A stretch of DNA of 32,952 nt from Candidatus Kerfeldbacteria bacterium (GTDB lineage: Bacteria > Patescibacteriota > Patescibacteriia > SBBC01 > CAIJZX01): assembly GCA_903825245.1 (NCBI GenBank), contig CAIJZX010000027.1, positions 1 to 32,952 of the forward strand, given 5' to 3'. The position numbers were made by a program, and so were the translations under genes. Under the pieces are notes generated by a model, which worked only from the letters and a program-made list of their open reading frames with translations, did not search any database and was not told where the DNA came from. Of this stretch, positions 21,399 to 29,577 are shown one piece after another. The first letter of the stretch is position 1; every line of letters starts with the position of its first letter.

Positions 21399-23432
21399 AT
21401 GGAGCTTATTGTTAAGAATCCTCTATGGAGGATGGGTGTCGCCGGTTTAGGGTTGTTTTTTGCTTTTTCAGTAACCGCAAGTAGGAACAACACGGTATCG
21501 GCTCAATCGGTGGTGGACATTACCGGGTGTCAAGACATTACGAGCTCTGGATCATATCGCATCGCAAACAATATTTCAGTCACCGATCCGACGGACGGTG
21601 CCTGTCTTATTATAAAAGCAAATAACGTTACGCTGAATGGGAACAATAAGTCGATCACCATCACGAATAAAAATTGGACCTCAATGGCGCTTGATGTTCG
21701 TGATTTGCCGGATAGTAATTGGGTATATAGTAATTGGCACGATATTTCCGTCAGTAATTTTTCTTCTAACGCTGATGTTCGGACATACGGCAACGGCGTG
21801 AATCACGTACTCTTCGACCATCTCACAGTTTCAGCAATCAATGTGTTGGGAAGCGACGATGTCACGATGAGTAACAATACCGTTGGTGAGGGCGGCATAC
21901 AAGTAAACGATAGTGATACGATCGGTTGGAACCCATTTCGTCCTATAATCACCGGCAACACGATTACTGGTGGGGCGACTAATGTTAAAGTATTGATGGA
22001 GATCTGGGGGGATAATATACATCCTTGTCCTCGTTTAGATGCGGTGGTGACAAACAATACGATTACCGACACACGAAATGATGTGCCGCAGGAGGCAAAC
22101 GCTGCGGTCCGCATTCGTTGTGCCACGCATACGACATTCACTGGCAACACCATTCATTCGACGGGGACGACCATTGGACTCTACATGCGTGATGAGTCAG
22201 ATGACGGCGTATATGAGAACAATACTATTTGGTCGCACGACAATGAAACGCACCGCATATCGAGTGGTAATGGTGATAAGACGTGTCCGGCAAGGAATGT
22301 CTTTCGAAATAATATCTTTCGGTCTGATAACGTATCCACCACCTATTTTCAGTGTCTTAGTCAGGGAAATATCTGGACGCAGAATTATTTTTGGGGTGCT
22401 TCCGGCGGGTTAGCATTCATCAGTGGAGCGTTTGGATCAACCTTTGACCATAATACATTTTATGTCTCGAGCACGGGATCATACGTGCAGTTGAGCTATC
22501 GTAACGCTTCGCCACCAGATAGCTGGACCAATAATATTTTTAGCTATACAGGAACGTCGCTTTTCGATTATGACGGTTGGGTGGGGTCACCGTATATTGG
22601 TAACCATAATCTGTTTCAGAATCGAGCGGGCGTCGTCGCGTTTGGAGACCGCGGTGCGTCTTTGTCTGCCTGGAAAACAAATAACGGTCAGGACGCGGCT
22701 TCAATCGAAGCGAATCCGCAATTCACCAATGCGGCGAATGGCGACTTCTCTCTCCAAGCCGGATCACCGGCACTGAACGCCGCAAGCGACGGGACGAATA
22801 TCGGCGCTTGGCAAACAAGCAGCTGCACGAGCGCCTGGACATGTGATGCCTGGCAAACATGCCAAAGCAATAATACTCAAACCAGAACCTGTCACGATGC
22901 TAATACCTGCCAACCACCAACCAATCAACCAGCACTGACCCAAAGTTGTGATGGTACAGCACCGACGGTGAGCATCACTGCTCCAGCCAACGCCGCTACG
23001 GTCTCTGAAACCGTATCCGTCACTGCGACCGCCAGCGATAATATTGGCGTGGTTGGCGTCCAGTTTACACTCGATGGCACAAACCTAGGTAGCGAAGACA
23101 CCGTGGCGCCATATAGTACGAGCTGGAATACGACGACTACGACCAATGCCTCGCACACACTAACGGCGGTGGCGCGAGATGCGGCCGGACAAACAACGAC
23201 AGCAATCACCGTTACCGTAACGGTCAATAATGTTGTCGCGTGCGTAGAAGACTGGATGACGATTCCCTGTAGCGGCTGGTCTGGTTGCGACAAAATCTCA
23301 CACACCCAATCACGAACCTGCACCGATAATCACCACTGCGGCACCTTCGTCAATCAACCAGTGTTGAGTCAGGGGTGTACCGCGCAAGATTCAACAGCGC
23401 CGTCGGCTGTGGGTAACCTACAAGCGAAGTAG
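21399..23432 (+). CDS. Secreted right-handed beta-helix protein 1
   Basis: 677 residues. Signal peptide about 1-35 (cleavage after VSA). Residues about 45-440 form a right-handed parallel beta-helix: CLIIKANNVTLNGNNKSITI opening, then many N(N/H)T(I/F)...G turns such as MSNNTVGEGGIQV and ITGNTITGG. NPQFTNAANGDFSLQAGSPALNA...IGAW closes it in the manner of choice-of-anchor Q proteins. Next come a thrombospondin-1-like Cys module (WTCDAWQTC...TRTC), a bacterial Ig-like domain (APTVSITAPANAATV...VTVTVNN) and a second Cys module (CVEDWMTIPCSGWSGC...SRTC). The chain stops at DSTAPSAVGNLQAK, where an Fn3 domain would normally start. First of three tandem paralogues. Likely a surface carbohydrate-binding or lyase-like protein; catalytic residues were not identified. 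Confidence 0.85.
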   Translation: MELIVKNPLWRMGVAGLGLFFAFSVTASRNNTVSAQSVVDITGCQDITSSGSYRIANNISVTDPTDGACLIIKANNVTLNGNNKSITITNKNWTSMALDVRDLPDSNWVYSNWHDISVSNFSSNADVRTYGNGVNHVLFDHLTVSAINVLGSDDVTMSNNTVGEGGIQVNDSDTIGWNPFRPIITGNTITGGATNVKVLMEIWGDNIHPCPRLDAVVTNNTITDTRNDVPQEANAAVRIRCATHTTFTGNTIHSTGTTIGLYMRDESDDGVYENNTIWSHDNETHRISSGNGDKTCPARNVFRNNIFRSDNVSTTYFQCLSQGNIWTQNYFWGASGGLAFISGAFGSTFDHNTFYVSSTGSYVQLSYRNASPPDSWTNNIFSYTGTSLFDYDGWVGSPYIGNHNLFQNRAGVVAFGDRGASLSAWKTNNGQDAASIEANPQFTNAANGDFSLQAGSPALNAASDGTNIGAWQTSSCTSAWTCDAWQTCQSNNTQTRTCHDANTCQPPTNQPALTQSCDGTAPTVSITAPANAATVSETVSVTATASDNIGVVGVQFTLDGTNLGSEDTVAPYSTSWNTTTTTNASHTLTAVARDAAGQTTTAITVTVTVNNVVACVEDWMTIPCSGWSGCDKISHTQSRTCTDNHHCGTFVNQPVLSQGCTAQDSTAPSAVGNLQAK

Positions 23433-23464
23433 CTGAGGTTTGCAGTGTAGTATGTACTGTCTAT
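23430..23464 (+). repeat. Duplicated stop-promoter segment, copy 1
   Basis: 35 bp from the TAG stop of gene 1 to the ATG of gene 2, almost identical to 25493-25527. Contains TGTACT (23453-23458) ending 6 nt before the ATG; no clear -35. Confidence 0.8.
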
Positions 23465-25495
23465 ATGAACAAGCGATTTCTTTTTCTTCTAGCAGGCGGA
23501 CTGGTAATAACAACCATTTTTTTTCATCGCCGGGTATCGGCGCAATCCGTGATTGATCTCACGGAATGCCAGCACATCACCACTAGCGGGAGTTACCGTT
23601 TAGCGAAAGATGTTTCAGATCCTTCTACTATTAATACTAACACCCCAAGCATCGGATATTGTTTCTCCATCCGGGCGGGAAATGTTACGTTTGACGGAAA
23701 CGGAAAGACGATTACCTCATCCACCGGGGAGGCTCTGGAGGTAGCGGATTTTTCAAATGATCAAAATGGATTTTCGAACGTTACGGTAAGTAATGTTGTC
23801 TCGAGCGGTGGCGTCCGTGCGTTTGGTGAAAACATCAACCACGTGACTTTCCAAAATTTACAGGTTGGCGGGATTGCGGATTATGGTTCTGATGACGTGA
23901 TCATTCACAACAATACCGTCGGTGAAGGTGGCATTCTTGTTAGTGACGACGATCGTGAATGGACGGCGTTCCGCGCAATCATTACTGGCAATACAGTTGC
24001 TGGGGGCTCAACAGACGTCAAAGTGCTTGTTGAAGTTGTTGGTGGACAAGTGCATCCGTGCCCGGAACTGGATACAATTATAACCGGTAATACGATTACT
24101 GACACCAGAAACGATCCGCCACCCGAGGCTACGGCGGCGGTGCGAGTTCGTTGCGCAACGCACACGACATTTACAAACAACACCATTCATTCCACCGGAT
24201 CTACGCTGGGTCTCTACCTGCGCGATGAATCCGATGATGGCACGTATGAGAATAATACATTTGTTACAAACAGTCGTCCGGCTCTCTGGATCGCGGCTGG
24301 GAATCCAGATAAAACCTACCCCTCTCGAAACACGTTTCGTAACAATGTCTTCCAGACAAACGACACCACTCCCACCGATCCAGACAACGGCTATCTGTAT
24401 TATGGTTTAGGCATCGGCAGCGGGAATATATTTAGCTATAACACGTTCATCTCGAAGAATTATTGGTTACTGGGACACGTTGGAAGTACCGGTGGAAACA
24501 CCTACAACCATAATACGTTCTATGCTTTCGGAAGCGGAATACTACAGAACCTCACCGGCGATACCACCGCTGGTCCACCAAGCGATACCTATACGAATAA
24601 TATCTTTAATTATTCTGGTGCGTCGGTATTCGGATATGATAAATGGCTAGCGTCGCGGTATTCTGGTAACCATAATTTATTTTACAACCGCGCCGGCGCC
24701 TTGTCTTTCGGTTCTTTTGGAACACTAGCGCAATGGCGGACGACAACCGGAAGCGATGCTGGCTCGATCAATATGGATCCAAAAATTACGGATGCTACGA
24801 ATGGTGACTTCTCTCTCCAAGCCGGATCACCGGCACTCAACACCGCCAGCGACGGTACGAATATCGGTGCCTGGCAAACCAGTAGTTGCACGAGTGCCTG
24901 GACGTGCGATCCGTGGCAAACATGCCAAAGTAATAATACCCAAACTAGAACCTGTCACGATGCTAATACCTGCCAACCACCAACAAATCAACCAGCACTG
25001 ACCCAAAGTTGTGACGGCACAGCACCGACGGTAAGTATTACTGCCCCGACAAATAACACTACCGTTTCTGGAACCGTATCCGCCACCGCCACCGCCAGTG
25101 ATAACGTTGGCGTCGTCGGCGTTCAATTCAAGCTTGATGGCACAAATCTGGGCAGTGAAGATACAGTGGTGCCATATAGCACAAGCTGGAACACCACCAC
25201 CGCAACCAATGCCTCGCACACACTAACAGCAGTGGCGCGTGATGCGGCTGGACACACAACCACAGCGTCAACCATCACGGTAACCGTCAACAATACTGTC
25301 GCGTGCGTAGAAGACTGGACGACGATTCCGTGCAGTGACTGGTCTGGCTGTGATAAAACCTCACGCACCCAATCACGAACCTGCACCGATAATCACCACT
25401 GTGGCACCTTCGTTAATCAACCGGTGTTGAGTCAGGGGTGCACCCTGCAAGACTCAACACAGCCATCGGCCGTCAGCGACCTCAAAGCAAAGTAG
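23465..25495 (+). CDS. Secreted right-handed beta-helix protein 2
   Basis: 676 residues, same domain order as protein 1: signal peptide (about 1-26, VSA), beta-helix (about 35-440) with matching segments such as IHNNTVGEGGILV and ITGNTITDTRNDPPPEA, Q-type closing segment, Cys module, Ig-like domain, second Cys module, and the end DSTQPSAVSDLKAK. From the codons for DFSLQAGSPALN onward the DNA is nearly the same as in gene 1 (about 690 bp, roughly 90% by eye), while the beta-helix part is much more diverged. This suggests recent duplication or gene conversion of the C-terminal modules. The start ATG lies 6 nt after a -10-like box in the duplicated spacer. Confidence 0.85.
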   Translation: MNKRFLFLLAGGLVITTIFFHRRVSAQSVIDLTECQHITTSGSYRLAKDVSDPSTINTNTPSIGYCFSIRAGNVTFDGNGKTITSSTGEALEVADFSNDQNGFSNVTVSNVVSSGGVRAFGENINHVTFQNLQVGGIADYGSDDVIIHNNTVGEGGILVSDDDREWTAFRAIITGNTVAGGSTDVKVLVEVVGGQVHPCPELDTIITGNTITDTRNDPPPEATAAVRVRCATHTTFTNNTIHSTGSTLGLYLRDESDDGTYENNTFVTNSRPALWIAAGNPDKTYPSRNTFRNNVFQTNDTTPTDPDNGYLYYGLGIGSGNIFSYNTFISKNYWLLGHVGSTGGNTYNHNTFYAFGSGILQNLTGDTTAGPPSDTYTNNIFNYSGASVFGYDKWLASRYSGNHNLFYNRAGALSFGSFGTLAQWRTTTGSDAGSINMDPKITDATNGDFSLQAGSPALNTASDGTNIGAWQTSSCTSAWTCDPWQTCQSNNTQTRTCHDANTCQPPTNQPALTQSCDGTAPTVSITAPTNNTTVSGTVSATATASDNVGVVGVQFKLDGTNLGSEDTVVPYSTSWNTTTATNASHTLTAVARDAAGHTTTASTITVTVNNTVACVEDWTTIPCSDWSGCDKTSRTQSRTCTDNHHCGTFVNQPVLSQGCTLQDSTQPSAVSDLKAK

Positions 25496-25527
25496 CTGAG
25501 GTTTGCGGTGTAGTATATACTGTCTGT
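25493..25527 (+). repeat. Duplicated stop-promoter segment, copy 2
   Basis: 35 bp matching 23430-23464. Here the box is TATACT (25516-25521), again ending 6 nt before the start codon, which is a GTG. Confidence 0.8.
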
Positions 25528-27123
25528 GTGAACATGCGACATCTTTTTCTTCGAGCAGGCGGACTGGCAATCATTGTCAGCATTGTCTTAGTCGGGACGC
25601 ACAACGATACTGCCCGAGCCTTAGTGGTGACCGACCTGACGAGTTGTCGAGCGATCACGACGAATGGCAGTTATCGATTGCTGAACGCGGTGACGAGCGC
25701 TAGTGGTCCCTGTTTTCCCATTCGCAATAGTTCCGTGACGTCGCTGTTGTTTGATGGTAACGGAAAAACAATAACGGTTACGGACGGAAGCGCGGCTGTG
25801 GAGGAGGCAGACGTTGGTTCTGGTGCGCCGAGTAATGTGACCATAACGAACGTTGTCTCAACCGCCGGCATTCGGATCTACGGCGATAATATTAACCATA
25901 GCGTTGTGCAGAACTCAATTGTCGGTAGCATTGCCTCGGTGGGTGGCGACGACATTACTATCAGCGGCAATACCGTCGGCGCGGGTGGTATTCAAGTTAA
26001 CAACAACAACGGCATCTGGACGCCATATCGTACAGCTATATTGAGTAACACAGTTACCGGCGGATCGACGAGCGTTCCGTATCTTCTCGATGTGGTTGGT
26101 GGTGACACACATCCTTGTCCCAAACTTGATACTATTATTTCCGGAAACACATTTACCGACGCGCGCAATGATTCGCCGACTACGTCCACGGCGGCCACGA
26201 ACATCCACTGCGCAACGCACACGATATTTACGAACAACGTCATTCGTTCAACCGGTACCACGATTGGGTTGTCGCTCTTCGATGAGGCGGATAACGGCAC
26301 CTACGAGAATAATGTATTTTGGACGAACGATCACCCGGCACTGTTGATGGTTGCTGGGGGCGCGGATAAAACCTGGCCGTCGAATAACGCGTTTCACGCT
26401 AACGATTTTCGATCAGATGCGGATAATGTTTTTTATCTGTCTGGGATGGGCACCGAAAACACGTTCACCAATAATACGTTTTTTGCCAACAGCGCCTATA
26501 TTACCGGATATTATGGCGGACTATTCGGGAATAGTTGGGATCACAATACGTTTTATAATGCCGGGAGCGGTAGTTATAGTTTTTTCCTCAAAGGCGACTA
26601 TCAGCACGGCCCGCCGGCTGATATTTTCACTAACAATATTTTTAGTTATAGCGGCAACGTTATCTACATTTACGACGGTTGGGACAGTACGCGCTTTGTC
26701 GGAAGTAATAACTTGTATCAAAATCGTGCGGGGGTGGTAAGGTTTGGGTCGTATGGCGACCTTGAAGGATGGAAAAGCGCCAGCGGTCAAGACGACCAAT
26801 CGATCGAAGCGAATCCACTATTTACGAACCCATCACAAGGTGATTTTACTCTTCAGGCAACATCGCCGGCGCGCGATGCCGGTGTGAGTGGTGGAGATAT
26901 TGGAGCGTTTACCTATGGCACTCCGTCCCCGAGTGATTGTACTCCGCTGTGGTCATGTGGTGCCTGGAGCGCCTGTCTCAATGGTCAACAATCACGACGT
27001 TGCACCGATGCCCACTATTGTAAAACGGTGCTCAGCGAACCGGCGCTCATCCAGGTGTGCGGCACTAGCGCGGTCGTGGACACCCTCGCTCCCGCAGCCG
27101 TATCCAATCTTAGCGCGCAATAG
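25528..27123 (+). CDS. Secreted right-handed beta-helix protein 3, shorter
   Basis: 531 residues from a GTG at 25528. This start aligns with the ATG of gene 2 (VNMRHLFLRAGG against MNKRFLFLLAGG) and is 6 nt after TATACT; an ATG two codons later is the alternative. Signal peptide about 1-30 (ARA). The beta-helix keeps the family segments (ISGNTVGAGGIQV, ISGNTFTDARND, NLYQNRAGVVRFG) and the Q-type closing part. Only one Cys module follows (CTPLWSCGAWSACLNGQQSRRC); the Ig-like domain and one Cys module are missing. It also ends in the same kind of tail, DTLAPAAVSNLSAQ. Third of the tandem paralogues; a hairpin terminator follows. Confidence 0.85.
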   Translation: MNMRHLFLRAGGLAIIVSIVLVGTHNDTARALVVTDLTSCRAITTNGSYRLLNAVTSASGPCFPIRNSSVTSLLFDGNGKTITVTDGSAAVEEADVGSGAPSNVTITNVVSTAGIRIYGDNINHSVVQNSIVGSIASVGGDDITISGNTVGAGGIQVNNNNGIWTPYRTAILSNTVTGGSTSVPYLLDVVGGDTHPCPKLDTIISGNTFTDARNDSPTTSTAATNIHCATHTIFTNNVIRSTGTTIGLSLFDEADNGTYENNVFWTNDHPALLMVAGGADKTWPSNNAFHANDFRSDADNVFYLSGMGTENTFTNNTFFANSAYITGYYGGLFGNSWDHNTFYNAGSGSYSFFLKGDYQHGPPADIFTNNIFSYSGNVIYIYDGWDSTRFVGSNNLYQNRAGVVRFGSYGDLEGWKSASGQDDQSIEANPLFTNPSQGDFTLQATSPARDAGVSGGDIGAFTYGTPSPSDCTPLWSCGAWSACLNGQQSRRCTDAHYCKTVLSEPALIQVCGTSAVVDTLAPAAVSNLSAQ

Positions 27124-27152
27124 AAAAATCCCTACGGTTATTTCGTAGGGAT
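27124..27152. terminator. Shared terminator between convergent genes
   Basis: ATCCCTACG (27128-27136), 7-nt loop, CGTAGGGAT (27144-27152). An A-run before the stem gives a T-run on the minus strand, so it terminates the 55-residue gene, whose stop codon lies in the loop. It may also end the beta-helix transcript. Confidence 0.75.
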
Positions 27153-27305
27153 GATGGAGCTTGGTTCTGTGCGTCGGTCACGGAACATCTGACGGGTCAA
27201 TCGCCACCAGAGGAAGCACAGGTGATGGAGCAGTTGTTCCATGAGGCCGAGGATTGCCGGTCGAAACTCAGTGCCAGTTTCGTGCTGGGACTGATTGATG
27301 GCCAT
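27138..27305 (-). CDS. Small protein, 55 residues, unknown function
   Basis: Starts MAINQSQHETGTEF at an ATG 4 nt after GGAGGT (minus strand, 27310-27315). The middle is amphipathic and aromatic (ILGLMEQLLHHLCFLWWRL) followed by a basic stretch (TRQMFRDRRTEP), which suggests peripheral membrane or RNA contact; this is a guess. The frame extends 14 codons upstream, but the ribosome site decides the start. It has its own promoter, TTGACC-17-TAGTGT at 27344-27372, and a terminator at its end. Not recognised. The -35 box overlaps the last codon of the GH1 gene. Confidence 0.6.
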   Translation of the reverse strand: MAINQSQHETGTEFRPAILGLMEQLLHHLCFLWWRLTRQMFRDRRTEPSSIIPTK

Positions 27306-27343
27306 GAGCACCTCCAGAAAGAACGAAAAAAGCGTATGGGTCA

Positions 27344-27372
27344 ACACTACGCGTCTTTGTGGTCGGGGTCAA
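27344..27372 (-). promoter_or_regulatory. Promoter of 55-residue gene
   Basis: TTGACC (27367-27372), 17-bp spacer, TAGTGT (27344-27349). About 32 nt of leader precede the ATG. Confidence 0.55.
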
Positions 27373-28574
27373 GCCGAGCGCTGGCGGATAATGTCGCGGT
27401 ACGTATAGGCGCTTGGACGGATGGTGCGCTGGAGTGTGGCGTAATCGATGGCGATTAATCCGAATCGCGGCGCAAATCCTTCCCGCCATTCGAAATTATC
27501 AATCAACGACCAATGCAGGTATCCTTGAATGCGAACGCCGCGTTGCAATGCTTTTTCGATTTCGGCGACATGGTCGCGGATGAAGGCGGCACGGAATTGA
27601 TCGGCCGCATCAGCCAAACCGTTTTCGGTAACAATAATCGGCCGATCGTATTTTTTGAGAAAATCAAACAGCTCTCCCAATCCGTGCGGATGAATTTCCC
27701 AGCCCAGATCACTCATCGGTGCGCGGTCTTGCGGTTCCGGCCGCAGGAGATTTTGCAAGCCGCTGATTTTAAACCGGAGCGGGTGGTAGAAGTAATAATT
27801 CAGGCCGATAAAATCCTGGGTTAAATACGTTTGGTCGAGCCACCACTGATTGTGCCAGTATCGACTAAACGTCGCTAACGTGCGGTCGAGATAATTATTG
27901 CGCCGGGCGGGAATGAAGTGATTGAGATTATTGGCCACGCCGACCTTGGCGTTCGGATTGTGGCGGTGAATAATCTGGTAACCAAGCCGGTGGGCGGCAA
28001 CGAAATTCCGGATAACGCTCCAGGCGGTTATCGGATTTTTTCGCTCCGGCGGCCAATAGCTGAAGAGGTATGATGAACTCGAATAAACCGTTGGCTCGTT
28101 GACGGTGATCCAGTAGGTGACTAAATCTCCGAGTTCGCGGACGATCGTCGAAACATACCGGCCGTAGAGATCGATCGTTTGTTTGTTTGTCCAACCGCCG
28201 AGTTGTTGTACCCAAATCGGATTGGTGAAGTGCCACAGCGTGACCATCGGTTCGATGCCGAGCCGTCGCAATTCCAGCAAGACATCGCGATAGTGGGCGA
28301 TTGCTTGTTGGTCAAAAATCCCTGGCCGCGGTTCGATCCGGCTCCACTCAATCGACAATCGATGCATGGTGTGGCCGAGTTCTTTGGCTATGGCAAAATC
28401 CTCGCGGTAGCGGTCGTAGTGTCCAGACGCGAGTCCCGAGTGTTCGCCATGAGCGACGCGGCCGAGTTTTTCCCACTCGGTCCAATCGTTGTGATTATTG
28501 CCTTCGACTTGGTGGGCGCTTGTCGCAGCACCCCAGAAAAAGTGTTTAGGAAATGATTTATTTTGTGTCTCCAT
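27369..28574 (-). CDS. Glycoside hydrolase family 1 beta-glycosidase
   Basis: 401 residues. The N-terminal GH1 signature FFWGAATSAHQVEGNNHNDW (12-31) is present. The acid/base glutamate is in ITVNEPTVY (E160) and the nucleophile in IIVTENGL (E317), both retaining-mechanism positions. HRLSIEWSRIEP and GYLHWSLIDNFEWREGF are also family blocks, so the enzyme should be active. It is somewhat short for the family (usually 440-470). No signal peptide, so it probably acts on imported or internal beta-glycosides. TATACT at 28581-28586 ends 6 nt before the ATG. It lies between the beta-helix cluster and the OPT region. Confidence 0.93.
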   Translation of the reverse strand: METQNKSFPKHFFWGAATSAHQVEGNNHNDWTEWEKLGRVAHGEHSGLASGHYDRYREDFAIAKELGHTMHRLSIEWSRIEPRPGIFDQQAIAHYRDVLLELRRLGIEPMVTLWHFTNPIWVQQLGGWTNKQTIDLYGRYVSTIVRELGDLVTYWITVNEPTVYSSSSYLFSYWPPERKNPITAWSVIRNFVAAHRLGYQIIHRHNPNAKVGVANNLNHFIPARRNNYLDRTLATFSRYWHNQWWLDQTYLTQDFIGLNYYFYHPLRFKISGLQNLLRPEPQDRAPMSDLGWEIHPHGLGELFDFLKKYDRPIIVTENGLADAADQFRAAFIRDHVAEIEKALQRGVRIQGYLHWSLIDNFEWREGFAPRFGLIAIDYATLQRTIRPSAYTYRDIIRQRSA

Positions 28575-28580
28575 ACACTC

Positions 28581-28609
28581 AGTATACTATCGTGTTTTAT
28601 TGGTTCTCA
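28581..28609 (-). promoter_or_regulatory. GH1 promoter, leaderless geometry
   Basis: TATACT (28581-28586) on the minus strand, 6 nt before the ATG; weak -35 TGAGAA (28604-28609) at 17 bp. Confidence 0.55.
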
Positions 28610-28622
28610 CAAGCCGCAGGGA

Positions 28623-28651
28623 TTGACAAAACACGGTATTCGTGCTACTTT
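28623..28651 (+). promoter_or_regulatory. Promoter of secreted 225-residue protein gene
   Basis: Consensus TTGACA (28623-28628), 17-bp spacer, TACTTT (28646-28651). Predicted start near 28658. Confidence 0.75.
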
Positions 28652-28658
28652 GTTCAGC

Positions 28659-28682
28659 TCAAAAAGTACCCCCACTTTTTGA
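28659..28682 (+). promoter_or_regulatory. 5' hairpin of the leader
   Basis: TCAAAAAGT (28659-28667) pairs perfectly with ACTTTTTGA (28674-28682), starting at the predicted transcript 5' end. Likely an mRNA-stabilising or regulatory hairpin. Shine-Dalgarno GGGAGGT is at 28722-28728. Confidence 0.6.
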
Positions 28683-28733
28683 TGAGCACCTTAACATTGT
28701 GTTGGGCAGTTTCACTCTCTCGGGAGGTCGCAC

Positions 28734-29411
28734 ATGAAGAACACATTGGTTATGACGTTCGCGGCTACTCTGTTGGCGGTTCTGACTGTGCCGGCCACGG
28801 CCTACACGCTCCGTTCGCCGCAGGTGGTGTTCAACAGCGCCTCGTTGCAGGGCTACTTCACCGGCATCGGTGAGACGTTCGACGTCAATGCCGCACAGGC
28901 CGATGTCCAGGTCTGGTCGGCCAATTCGATCGGCCCGATCGCAAATTCCGATTTCACCTTGGCGTTGAAGAACGGCGTTCAGGACGAAATCGGCGTGTAC
29001 AACTCGTCGGACCCGACGCTGACAACATACGCGATTTTCTCGTCCAGCGCTGTGAGTGGTTGGCACGCCGATATGCACTTTACGCCGACCGGTCTATCGG
29101 TCTCTCTCTTCGATGAGAGCAACACTTACCAGGGCCAGACGAACTACGCCGGAGTGAACAAGGATTCATTCGGGTTTTACATCCGGAGCGTGAACGGCGT
29201 GTATTACTCGCAGGATTCTCGCAATGGGCGTCCCATGATTCTCGCCTACGCCGGCGCCAAGAATGCCGGCGATTGGTGGATCTGTTTCCAGGATGTTGCT
29301 TATCCTCTGGAGACAAGCACCTTCGACAGCGCAGTGCTGGAGATCCAGTCGGTCAAGCCGACGCCCACGCGCTCCACGACCTGGGGCAAGCTCAAGTCCG
29401 ACTACCGCTAG
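28734..29411 (+). CDS. Secreted protein with WGKLKSDYR C-terminus, unknown function
   Basis: 225 residues. Signal peptide about 1-23 (VLTVPATAYT). The mature part looks all-beta, with FTPTGLSVSLFDESNTYQG, DSFGFYIRSVNGVYYSQD and DWWICFQDVAYPLETSTFDSAVLEIQSV, reminiscent of DUF4114-type secreted proteins. The end, PTRSTTWGKLKSDYR, looks like a short conserved tail but I cannot name its function. Codons are richer in G/C at third positions than in most of the window. The gene has a consensus promoter, a 5' hairpin, a strong ribosome site and a terminator, unlike the leaderless neighbours. Could be acquired. Confidence 0.75.
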   Translation: MKNTLVMTFAATLLAVLTVPATAYTLRSPQVVFNSASLQGYFTGIGETFDVNAAQADVQVWSANSIGPIANSDFTLALKNGVQDEIGVYNSSDPTLTTYAIFSSSAVSGWHADMHFTPTGLSVSLFDESNTYQGQTNYAGVNKDSFGFYIRSVNGVYYSQDSRNGRPMILAYAGAKNAGDWWICFQDVAYPLETSTFDSAVLEIQSVKPTPTRSTTWGKLKSDYR

Positions 29412-29453
29412 TTCGGCAGTCGAAGTCCCTCGCTCATTCAGTTTTGTTTCACT

Positions 29454-29486
29454 CCTCGCGGACACACTTCGCGAGGTTTTTCTTTT
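29454..29486 (+). terminator. Rho-independent terminator
   Basis: CCTCGCG (29454-29460), 9-nt loop, CGCGAGG (29470-29476), then TTTTTCTTTT. Confidence 0.9.
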
Positions 29487-29501
29487 ACCTGTTTTTTTCA
29501 C

Positions 29502-29529
29502 TTGACACTTCTTATAAACGGCGTAGAGT
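29502..29529 (+). promoter_or_regulatory. OPT transporter promoter
   Basis: TTGACA (29502-29507), 16-bp spacer, TAGAGT (29524-29529). Ribosome site AAAGGAG lies 7 nt before the ATG. Confidence 0.65.
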
Positions 29530-29577
29530 GCCGTCATCGCAGTTCCTTGACAACCCTTCCAACCAAAGGAGTGGCTT

